Shown: in pieces, positions 20,243-26,310 of the stretch
Position numbering within the stretch: position 1 is the first letter of the stretch
Layout: the number at the start of each line of letters is the position of its first letter
DNA from: a virus
Strand: one strand, 5' to 3'
Length of the DNA stretch: 42,850 nucleotides
IMG/VR virus record: IMGVR_UViG_3300013307_000011
Coordinates: 1 to 42,850 of that record
Notes under the pieces: model-generated
The model's input: only the letters and a program-made list of their open reading frames with translations
What the model was told of the DNA's origin: nothing
Database searches by the model: none
Translations under genes and position numbers: made by a program

Positions 20243-20914
20243 ATGAAATTTGATGTTCTTGATCGCTACACAGGCGAAGTAAAATTTACGGCTGACATTT
20301 CTTGTGATAAGTCGGCGCTTCCATCGGTTAAGCTTGGGCTTGCAGTTAAGTGGGCCATTAAGGAAAACGCCAACCTGCGCTCCGCCGACCTGCGCTCCGC
20401 CGACCTGAGCTACGCCAACCTGAGCTCCGCCGACCTGAGCTCCGCCGACCTGCGCTCCGCCGACCTGAGCTACGCCAACCTGAGCTACGCCGACCTGCGC
20501 TCCGCCGACCTGAGCTCCGCCGACCTGCGCTACGCCAACCTGAGCTACGCCGACCTGAGCTACGCCGACCTGCGCTCCGCCAAAAATGCAGAATGGGCTG
20601 TAGCTGTAACGCGCATTCTTCCAGAGGGTGATTTGATCGGATGGAAAAAATGCCGTGAAAATGTTATTGTAAAGCTTAGAATTCCTGAAGACGCTAAGCG
20701 TTCTCATGCTTTTGGTAGAAAGTGCCGCGCTGAATATGCTGATGTTATTGAAGTCATTGGAGCAGATAGGGGAATTTCTATACATGACGGAAAGACAGAA
20801 TATGTAGCCGGTACTCGTGTAACTCCTGATAGCTTTGACGAAAATTGGTCAGAAGAATGCTCTTCAGGAGTTCATTTTTTCATAACTCGGATTGAGGCTG
20901 AAAAGTATGTTTAG
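20243..20914 (+). CDS. Pentapeptide-repeat protein with DUF5758-like C-terminal domain
   Basis: 223 residues, AAAAGGGGA before ATG. Residues 43-112 are fourteen A-[N/D]-L-x-x pentapeptides, predicted to form a right-handed quadrilateral beta helix. The rest ([70 protein letters not shown]) is a DUF5758-type domain often joined to such repeats in phages. Some pentapeptide proteins mimic DNA and block gyrase, but this subtype has no known activity. The repeat DNA is almost uniform, unlike the flanks. Confidence 0.85.
   Translation: MKFDVLDRYTGEVKFTADISCDKSALPSVKLGLAVKWAIKENANLRSADLRSADLSYANLSSADLSSADLRSADLSYANLSYADLRSADLSSADLRYANLSYADLSYADLRSAKNAEWAVAVTRILPEGDLIGWKKCRENVIVKLRIPEDAKRSHAFGRKCRAEYADVIEVIGADRGISIHDGKTEYVAGTRVTPDSFDENWSEECSSGVHFFITRIEAEKYV
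20369..20578 (+). repeat. Fourteen tandem 15-bp units within the pentapeptide gene
   Basis: Every unit is GCC-[A/G]AC-CTG-[A/C]GC-T[A/C]C. Only three of the fifteen positions vary, each between two bases; the codon wobble positions never vary. This low divergence implies recent expansion or ongoing homogenisation. Confidence 0.95.
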
Positions 20915-21125
20915 ACCAAACTATCACTACATCGAGGCGAAGGGTAAATACTTCTTCGGCTGGTGGGATTTGGAAACGATGGAAAAGCCGTGCTTTAGTT
21001 CGGATGAGGAGTGCGTGATGATGTACTCTCTTCCATACCATACTTCCGAAGCCCAAGAAGATTACGCAAGACTACAGGAACTAGGATACGACGCAGAGAT
21101 CTGCAGTGCGTATGTGGGGAGATGA
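20907..21125 (+). CDS. Hypothetical aromatic-rich protein
   Basis: 72 residues from the ATG at 20907, overlapping the previous stop, with GAGG upstream. Rich in Tyr/Phe/Trp ([19 protein letters not shown]). No family recognised. Confidence 0.5.
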   Translation: MFRPNYHYIEAKGKYFFGWWDLETMEKPCFSSDEECVMMYSLPYHTSEAQEDYARLQELGYDAEICSAYVGR

Positions 21126-21127
21126 AG

Positions 21128-21601
21128 ATGGAAGATAATGAAAAGAGCCCACCGCCACAGGAAAAAATGATGGGGGAGAGAGCATTGCGTTCTGCCTTAG
21201 AATTCTATGCTGCGCCGGAAAACTGGACAGAACCAAATCAGGCTAACAGCCAAGAGCTTTTTGATACGGCTATGGGTCTTGATCTTGGTTCCCGAGCCAG
21301 AGAAGCGCTTGCATGTTATGCCCCGACACCAGCTGTCGAGCAATGGCAGCCGATTGAAAGCGCCCCTAAAGACGGCCGTCACGTCATCCTTTACTGCGAT
21401 TATTACGGCGTTGGTCGTTGCGCGTGGGAAGGCTGGCGCAAGGTATGGCGTTCGGACGATCCAAGCCACGGCATAGGGTTTCCGCATCCGACGCATTGGA
21501 TGCCACTGCCTGATTTTCCGCCCGGATCAGTACGGGCAGAAAACGCACGTCTGACCGCTCTTGCAGCAACAACGGAGGCAGAAGGTTCGACAAGCACCTA
21601 A
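21128..21601 (+). CDS. DUF551-containing protein
   Basis: 157 residues from the ATG at 21128 (GGGGAG six bases upstream; the ATG at 21122 is an alternative). The centre, QWQPIESAPKDGRHVILY, and PTHWMPLPDFP form the DUF551 domain, common in phage early genes. N-terminal part: helical (RALRSALEFYAAPENW). Function unknown. Confidence 0.65.
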   Translation: MEDNEKSPPPQEKMMGERALRSALEFYAAPENWTEPNQANSQELFDTAMGLDLGSRAREALACYAPTPAVEQWQPIESAPKDGRHVILYCDYYGVGRCAWEGWRKVWRSDDPSHGIGFPHPTHWMPLPDFPPGSVRAENARLTALAATTEAEGSTST

Positions 21602-21639
21602 CATTCAGATAAGATAAAACAAACAGGAGATGCACGGAT

Positions 21640-21792
21640 ATGGGTTTAGTCCTTCTAATCATTCTTATCGTTTTGCTCATCGGCGGTCTTCCTAACTGGC
21701 CGTATATGGCAAACTACGGGTGGGGACCGAGTGGTGGAATTGGGCTTATTCTCCTGGTTGTCGTCATTCTGCTCCTTCTAGGGAAAATCTGA
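21640..21792 (+). CDS. DUF3309 membrane peptide
   Basis: 50 residues, AGGAG ten bases before ATG. Two hydrophobic stretches around GGLPNWPYMANYGWGPSGG, the DUF3309 hallmark, a family seen mainly in Proteobacteria. Below typical length cut-offs. Its stop overlaps the next ATG (TGATG). Function unknown. Confidence 0.8.
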   Translation: MGLVLLIILIVLLIGGLPNWPYMANYGWGPSGGIGLILLVVVILLLLGKI

Positions 21793-22022
21793 TGTCTGTG
21801 ATTCTTGATGAATTCCATTATCATGAGGCATTAGACCGTGCATCTTTGATGTGCGACATTGTTTCAGAGAGCCTAGAAAATCATCCGGTTATTACGCATC
21901 ATCCTGAGCTAAGGGCGCGTGTAGAAGCAGCAGTTCACGAGCTGTTTCAGCTTTATCAGGATTTGGGTACCATGACATTGAAGGGCGATACACAGTGGAA
22001 ATCCCAGACTTCAACTGCGTAG
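21792..22022 (+). CDS. Helical hypothetical protein
   Basis: 76 residues from the ATG at 21792. Nearly all helix (FHYHEALDRASLMCDIVSE, ELRARVEAAVHELFQLYQDL). Similar all-helical proteins occur in phages without a known role. Coupled to DUF3309. Confidence 0.55.
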   Translation: MSVILDEFHYHEALDRASLMCDIVSESLENHPVITHHPELRARVEAAVHELFQLYQDLGTMTLKGDTQWKSQTSTA

Positions 22023-22228
22023 AGACAACGCTTAGAGGCAATAGAGAGATCTACTGGGGTCCTCTGCCTCAATCTTTCGAAGGTGAGCGTGACCTAAAGA
22101 ACCGTAGCGTAGTAATCAACGGAGAAATCCGCGTTATTCGAGACGTAGAGTTCTTCCATAAGGTAAAGCCAGTTGCCGGTGAATACGTTGGCATTAGCTT
22201 TTATCACCAAATGGAGAATCCTAGATAA
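21995..22228 (+). CDS. Hypothetical protein with a truncated relative downstream
   Basis: 77 residues, GTG start 28 bases inside the previous gene, weak ribosome site. Beta-rich (KNRSVVINGEIRVIRDVEFF) with the C-terminus KPVAGEYVGISFYHQ. The same ending (KPVAHEYVGLSLYH) appears in a short frame at 23102-23185, which shows this tail has been duplicated. Confidence 0.5.
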   Translation: MEIPDFNCVETTLRGNREIYWGPLPQSFEGERDLKNRSVVINGEIRVIRDVEFFHKVKPVAGEYVGISFYHQMENPR

Positions 22229-22236
22229 ATTAGGCG

Positions 22237-22264
22237 TTGACAGCCGCGTAAAACAGTTTATAAA
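22237..22264 (+). promoter_or_regulatory. Promoter overlapping the AT-rich 15-mer
   Basis: TTGACA (22237-22242), 16 bases, TATAAA (22259-22264). The -10 overlaps GTAAAACAGTTTAT (22248-22261), one copy of the recurrent motif. It drives the GTG-start gene at 22332. Confidence 0.5.
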
Positions 22265-22331
22265 TGTAGTTATTGAAACAGACAAACGGCGCGGCAATCC
22301 CGCTAGCGCTTTTAGCCTTAAGGAGGCTCTC

Positions 22332-22535
22332 GTGGTTGTTTCTTTCTCTACTCTCGCTGGTGGCGTTTTCGTTGAAGTTCTTTCCGGCATGGAGCGCACT
22401 GGCCGCGAGCGCTGCTTCCGCTTTGATAAGGCTGGAAACGCGGAATATGCAGTTCTTTCCGAACTGGAGTCTAACGCCAACGCCGCCCGTTGGTATGGGC
22501 ACGCCTTCAAGGCAAAGGACTTTACCTTCTGTTGA
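22332..22535 (+). CDS. Small hypothetical protein, GTG start
   Basis: 67 residues. The GTG at 22332 lies five bases after AAGGAGG, the strongest ribosome site in this region, so I prefer it to the longer frame. The sequence FSTLAGGVFVEVLSGMERTGRERCF and AKDFTFC has two Cys. No family recognised. Confidence 0.55.
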   Translation: MVVSFSTLAGGVFVEVLSGMERTGRERCFRFDKAGNAEYAVLSELESNANAARWYGHAFKAKDFTFC

Positions 22536-22573
22536 AGGGGATGGCCGTATTAATTTAAACAAAGGGGATTAAA

Positions 22574-22750
22574 ATGATCGCAAAGATTAATGAAAATGAA
22601 GGCGTTTGCATTGAAGGCCGTTGGAAGGGTTGGCTGTTCAAGCGTCTTAGGGACGGGCAGTGGGTTTCTGTAAAAAAGCTTAAGGAAGAAAACCCTGCTG
22701 AAAGCCTTACGTTGGGACACATCCTAAATTCTGCTCTTTTGAAAAGGTAG
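22574..22750 (+). CDS. 58-residue basic protein
   Basis: AAAGGGGA precedes the ATG. GRWKGWLFKRLRDGQWVSVKK reads like a small SH3-like or RNA-binding beta protein, but no family is recognised. Shorter than usual cut-offs. Placed in a regular run of early genes with the same ribosome site. Confidence 0.55.
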   Translation: MIAKINENEGVCIEGRWKGWLFKRLRDGQWVSVKKLKEENPAESLTLGHILNSALLKR

Positions 22751-22754
22751 GTGT

Positions 22755-22973
22755 ATGGTGTCTGTTTTTACTTCAACAAGGAAAATAACCTTCAATGAGG
22801 CAATTGAAGAAATGGACCGTCGCGGAAGGGTTATTGAAGATCTTGAGAAAAAGATTAAGATTGCTGAAGCGGCGTTCTTAGACATTGATGCAGTTCAGTG
22901 TGATTTTGGCTATTACGAACAGGCGGCTAACACGATGAAAAATATTGCCAAAAAAGCTTCCAGGGAGATTTAA
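22755..22973 (+). CDS. Small coiled-coil protein
   Basis: 72 residues, GGTAGG before ATG. A charged helix (NEAIEEMDRRGRVIEDLEKKIK) with a second helix at the end. Directly abuts the next gene. Unknown function. Confidence 0.5.
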   Translation: MVSVFTSTRKITFNEAIEEMDRRGRVIEDLEKKIKIAEAAFLDIDAVQCDFGYYEQAANTMKNIAKKASREI

Positions 22974-23135
22974 ATGGAAAAGATTGAGCAAAGGCACCGT
23001 GAAGCTGCAGTAACAAAAATCAAAGGGGACGATCCAAAAAGCGTTTCCGTGCGCTCTAAAATTCTGCTCGGAGAATGCGATGATCACCCTTCGGTTCAAG
23101 CATGCGTTTTTTACGAACGAGTTCAAAGCCAGTAG
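22974..23135 (+). CDS. 53-residue hypothetical protein
   Basis: Begins immediately after the previous stop, with GGGAG nine bases upstream. Charged, two Cys (LGECDDHP, QACVFYERV). Its last codons lie in the region of the duplicated tail 23126-23185, read in another frame. Confidence 0.5.
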   Translation: MEKIEQRHREAAVTKIKGDDPKSVSVRSKILLGECDDHPSVQACVFYERVQSQ

Positions 23136-23185
23136 CTCATGAATACGTAGGATTGAGCTTGTATCATAAAGGGGAAAGCAGATAA
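23102..23185 (+). pseudogene. Truncated copy of the C-terminus of the 21995 gene
   Basis: A 27-codon frame whose last 19 codons encode KPVAHEYVGLSLYHKGESR, matching KPVAGEYVGISFYH...R at the end of the 21995-22228 gene. Bases 23125-23171 match 22165-22211 at 35 of 47 positions. The stop is retained and overlaps the next start (TAATG). It is either a decayed duplicate or a kept micro-protein. Confidence 0.5.
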
Positions 23186-23406
23186 TGCCAAAAGTCATAC
23201 CGTACATCGCGACCGTGGAATTTGAAAAGCATGGGGACTGGTATGTTTTTACGAACGTATCTACTACAGAGCAGACTTTCTCGGTAAATTTCAATGGCCG
23301 TGATGAGGAGTTTACTCTAGGTCCAGGTCTTTCGATGCTATACCCCACAGATTCTGTAAAATTGGACAGCATTTATAGGCCTGTAAGCAATACAGCTTAT
23401 AACTAA
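23185..23406 (+). CDS. Small beta-rich protein
   Basis: 73 residues, AAAGGGGAA before ATG. Repeating strands (YIATVEFEKHGDWYVFTNV, FSVNFNGRDEEFTLGPG) suggest a small beta sandwich. No signal peptide, no family recognised. Confidence 0.5.
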   Translation: MPKVIPYIATVEFEKHGDWYVFTNVSTTEQTFSVNFNGRDEEFTLGPGLSMLYPTDSVKLDSIYRPVSNTAYN

Positions 23407-23411
23407 GGGGA

Positions 23412-23717
23412 ATGATGATGAGAACGGCTCTCTTAACCATCCTCCTCATAACAGCTTCAACACCAGTATATGCAGATGGAATAAAGGATGCTGCTATCCT
23501 GGCAATTGATAAAACACTTTGCGGCTTCAACGTTCCTCAGACGCTCATTGACTCCAGCATTGTTCAGGGGATGAGGGAATACGGCATCAACTACGATCAA
23601 GCCATCCTCGCTGCAGGATACGTAGGGCAGGATCTGGAAAACCGCATCATTGCCAAAAACGTGCCAACACAGTATTGTGAAGCACGAAGACAGACGTGGA
23701 TTAACATGCTTCAATGA
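23412..23717 (+). CDS. Secreted/periplasmic small protein
   Basis: 101 residues, AAGGGGA before three successive ATGs. The N-terminus is a clear Sec signal peptide (MMMRTALLTILLITASTPVYA, cleavage after VYA). The mature 80 residues contain two Cys (LCGFNVP, QYCEARRQ) that could form a disulphide. A periplasmic early protein in a phage suggests exclusion or envelope modification; unproven. Confidence 0.6.
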   Translation: MMMRTALLTILLITASTPVYADGIKDAAILAIDKTLCGFNVPQTLIDSSIVQGMREYGINYDQAILAAGYVGQDLENRIIAKNVPTQYCEARRQTWINMLQ

Positions 23718-23754
23718 GCCAAGGACTTTCAAAAATACTGCTGAGAGTATTCCA

Positions 23755-23877
23755 ATGCCCTATCTCGTACGCCTAAGTAAGCTTCCGGCCTTGGCTCGAC
23801 CTTCTAGCCCGGAGAAGATATGGGAACTCAGTAAAACAGTTTATGGGGAATTAGTTCATGAATTCTGGAAAGAGTAA
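23755..23877 (+). CDS. 40-residue protein before the terminase genes
   Basis: ATG at 23755 with GAGAG upstream. MPYLVRLSKLPALARPSSPE is followed by a helix (IWELSKTVYGELVHEF). The coding sequence includes one copy of the recurrent 15-mer (23831-23844), so the DNA may also serve as a control site for the small terminase gene. Confidence 0.4.
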   Translation: MPYLVRLSKLPALARPSSPEKIWELSKTVYGELVHEFWKE

Positions 23878-23885
23878 ATAATTTT

Positions 23886-24200
23886 ATGGCAGCAGATCGC
23901 GGTAGAAAAGCTGGATTCCAGATGTCAAATGAGCATCGGGTTAAAATCCAGAATTCAAATATCCTCAATGCGTTGATTGAGCATGTTGAGGGTATTCGTG
24001 AAATGAGTGCAACTCAGGTTAGTGCTGGCCTTGGTTTGCTTAAGAAAGTGTTGCCTGATCTGGCTGCTTCAGCCGATACAAATGCAGATGGTGAGCTTCG
24101 CCAAGTAGACAGGATGACAGATGCAGAGCTTGAAGCCATCGCCGCAAGCAGCAGCAATGGAACTGCTTCGCCGTCGAAGAGCAAGAACCTCCTTAATTGA
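23886..24200 (+). CDS. terS: Small terminase subunit
   Basis: 104 residues. The N-terminus RGRKAGFQMSNEHRVKIQNS and a long helical centre (IEHVEGIREMSATQVSAGLGLLKKV) are typical of the short small-terminase proteins of podoviruses of Alphaproteobacteria. It overlaps the large subunit gene. It would recognise phage DNA and load the packaging motor. Identified by position and pattern; no HTH is obvious. Confidence 0.7.
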   Translation: MAADRGRKAGFQMSNEHRVKIQNSNILNALIEHVEGIREMSATQVSAGLGLLKKVLPDLAASADTNADGELRQVDRMTDAELEAIAASSSNGTASPSKSKNLLN

Positions 24201-25665
24201 TTACGCTCGATACATTGAGGTTCCTGGCGCTCCCCTGACTGAAGGGGATGAGGATGCAGAGACATTCAAGCCTGTTGAGACAGTCCTTGCTGGTCATCAC
24301 AAGCTAATCCTAGACGCCACACAGCGCTGCATTGAGCGATACAATGGGCGCACGATGCTGTTTCTGCCTCCTGGCTCAGCAAAGTCCACGTATGCAACAG
24401 TCGTCTCTCCTACATGGGCTATGGGGAAGTGGCCCGGTTTCAAGGTTATCGCGGCGAGCTATGGTTCAGACCTGACGAAGAAGTTCGGTCGCCGTATGCG
24501 CTCCATTGCCAAGCAGCCAGCATTCAATACGCTATTCGATACCAAGCTCAGCGCTGAGAGTGCTGCAGCGGATGAATGGGCGCTTGAGAACGGCTCTGAA
24601 TTCATGGGTGGCGGCATCCTATCCGGCATCACTGGTAACCGAGCAGACTTCGTTCCTATCGATGACCCTATCAAGGGCAGACAGGAAGCTGACTCCGAAG
24701 TCATTCAGAAGCGCACGATGGAAGAGTATCAGGACTCCATTCTTACGCGTCTAAAGCCCGGCGGCTCTGTGATGCTAACCCAGACGCGCTGGAACATGAA
24801 CGACCTTGCAGGGCAGATCCTGCCAGAGGACTACGCTGGCCAGTCTGGCATGATTATGTGCCGTGATGGCAATGAGTGGGAGGTTATATGCATTCCCGCT
24901 CAGGCAGAGCGCCATGACGATCCTCTAGGCCGTGATATTGGGGAGTATATCTGGCCGGAATGGTTCAAGGAAAGCCATTGGGATCAGTTCAAGCGCATCC
25001 CTAGAACATGGAATGCGCTGTATCAGCAGAGGCCAGCACCTGAGACTGGTTCTTATTTCGAAAGAGACTGGATTCGCCTCGTAGACAAGATGCCGCCCAA
25101 GGAAACGCTATCGGTCTACGGCGCTTCTGACTACGCAGTAACGGCGGATGGCGGCGACTACACCGTTCACGTAGTTGTGGGCGTCGATCATGAGGGCCGT
25201 ATGTGGCTTCTCGATATGTGGCGTCAACAGGCAAGCTCAGACGTATGGGTAGAGGCATTCTGTAACCTTGTCCGCAAGTGGAAGCCGATTGGGTGGGCTG
25301 AGGAAACAGGGCAGATCAAGTCAGGTGTAGGCCCGTTCCTTGTCAAACGCATGCTCGAAAGCCAATCATATGTCGCTCGTGAGCAGTTCGCCACTCGTGG
25401 AGACAAGGCAATCCGCGCGCAGTCTATCCGTGGCCGCATGGCGCTCCAGGGGCTGTATATCCAGCGTGATCAGCCATGGCTTTCCGATCTCATAAGCGAG
25501 ATGATGAGCTTTCCCGTTGGTGTGCATGACGATGCCGTTGACGCTCTTGGCCTATGCGGGCAGTTGATGGATAGAATGTTCATGGGCAACAAGCCAAAGC
25601 AGCCGGAACGCAAGCTGGAGATTGGCGCTGTGTATGCGCCTGCATTGCCGAGGGTTAGACGATAA
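24121..25665 (+). CDS. terL: Terminase large subunit
   Basis: 514 residues from 24121 (AGGAtgacag before ATG); the ATG at 24157 is an alternative. ATPase: the P-loop PPGSAKST is at about residues 83-90 and the Walker B region FVPIDDP at 178-183. The nuclease domain begins near residue 330 with YGASDYAVTADGGDYT and ends with VHDDAVDAL near 483, supplying the acidic metal ligands of the RNase H-like fold. It cuts concatemers and drives DNA into the procapsid through the portal at 26295. The set of terminal signals suggests headful or permuted packaging, but this is not decided by sequence. Confidence 0.95.
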   Translation: MQSLKPSPQAAAMELLRRRRARTSLIDYARYIEVPGAPLTEGDEDAETFKPVETVLAGHHKLILDATQRCIERYNGRTMLFLPPGSAKSTYATVVSPTWAMGKWPGFKVIAASYGSDLTKKFGRRMRSIAKQPAFNTLFDTKLSAESAAADEWALENGSEFMGGGILSGITGNRADFVPIDDPIKGRQEADSEVIQKRTMEEYQDSILTRLKPGGSVMLTQTRWNMNDLAGQILPEDYAGQSGMIMCRDGNEWEVICIPAQAERHDDPLGRDIGEYIWPEWFKESHWDQFKRIPRTWNALYQQRPAPETGSYFERDWIRLVDKMPPKETLSVYGASDYAVTADGGDYTVHVVVGVDHEGRMWLLDMWRQQASSDVWVEAFCNLVRKWKPIGWAEETGQIKSGVGPFLVKRMLESQSYVAREQFATRGDKAIRAQSIRGRMALQGLYIQRDQPWLSDLISEMMSFPVGVHDDAVDALGLCGQLMDRMFMGNKPKQPERKLEIGAVYAPALPRVRR

Positions 25666-25710
25666 AACTATTTACAATGGTGTAAAATAGTTTATTGTAA
25701 AATTGTTTAT
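25663..25710 (+). repeat. AT-rich regulatory repeat cluster after terL
   Basis: TGTAAAATAGTTTAT (25681-25695) and TGTAAAATTGTTTAT (25696-25710) are tandem 15-mers with one mismatch. Upstream, TTTACA-ATGG-TGTAAA (25671-25686) is a perfect inverted repeat, and ATAAAACTATTTAC is a degenerate third copy. Related motifs lie at 19832, 20186, 22248 and 23831. Confidence 0.6.
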
Positions 25711-25725
25711 GAAAGGGGAGCCGGA

Positions 25726-25938
25726 ATGGCCTACGGCAACTATGACATCAAAACTGAACATATGATTAAGCTGGTTGAATCCGAGCTTGATGATAAGATC
25801 AAGAGAGCGGATGCAATTGATAAGAAGGTTAAGGAAATCCAAGACCTCAGTGATTTGATTGTGGCGGCTTTGGTTGATTCAGGGCATCAGCAGCTTGCAA
25901 CTTATGTCGTGAACAGGATCGCTATTTTGAATAAATAG
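25726..25938 (+). CDS. Small helical protein
   Basis: 70 residues, AAAGGGGAG before ATG, behind the AT-rich repeat cluster. Charged helices (KLVESELDDKIKRADAIDKK). No family recognised. It uses the early-type ribosome site although it lies among virion genes. Confidence 0.5.
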   Translation: MAYGNYDIKTEHMIKLVESELDDKIKRADAIDKKVKEIQDLSDLIVAALVDSGHQQLATYVVNRIAILNK

Positions 25939-25989
25939 GAACATTCGTGCTATAAACCCGTTCTAACGTCATCCACAGGAGGATATGAC

Positions 25990-26247
25990 ATGTCGCGACA
26001 CAAGAATGCAGATCCGGCCATTGAGGCAGCAGCCAAGCAGCGTGAAGAGGAAATGACGCCGACTCCGGTTGTTCATGAATCCTTCGAAGCCATGCAGGAA
26101 CGCACTGAGGCTGACCGCAAGGGTACGAACGAAGACCCTTCTATTACCAACGATCCGACCCGCGCTCGCTTCGAGTCTATGGAAAAGGCTAAGGATGAGC
26201 AGAACAAGCTCTATCTGAAGCAGCATGACGGAAAAGCTAAGGTATAA
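25990..26247 (+). CDS. Highly charged small protein
   Basis: 85 residues, CAGGAGGA before ATG. Glu/Lys/Asp-rich and probably disordered or helical (AIEAAAKQREEEMTPTP). Between terminase and portal, where small packaging or scaffold accessory proteins often lie. No family recognised. Confidence 0.5.
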   Translation: MSRHKNADPAIEAAAKQREEEMTPTPVVHESFEAMQERTEADRKGTNEDPSITNDPTRARFESMEKAKDEQNKLYLKQHDGKAKV

Positions 26248-26254
26248 CCTTGGT

Positions 26255-26283
26255 TTGACGTTTAAGCAGTTTTGCGCTAATTA
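26255..26283 (+). promoter_or_regulatory. Promoter before the portal gene
   Basis: TTGACG (26255-26260), 17 bases, TAATTA (26278-26283). Placed 12 bases before the first portal ATG, so transcription would begin in the hairpin at 26286-26310. Confidence 0.45.
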
Positions 26284-26285
26284 TA

Positions 26286-26310
26286 GGCCCGTTCATGAAC
26301 AGAGCGGGCC
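26286..26310 (+). promoter_or_regulatory. Hairpin over the portal start (GGCCCG ... CGGGCC)
   Basis: A 6-bp GC stem (26286-26291 with 26305-26310) whose loop contains GTTCATGAAC and the first ATG of the portal frame. It may terminate incoming transcripts weakly (TTAT follows) or control portal translation. Confidence 0.5.

Noticed and set aside
20369-20578. CRISPR-like array
   Set aside because: Units are 15 bp, contiguous without spacers and in frame with pentapeptides.
20156-20785. 209-codon minus-strand frame with repeats [10 protein letters not shown]
   Set aside because: It is the mirror of the 15-bp repeats in the pentapeptide gene and lacks a ribosome site or known family.
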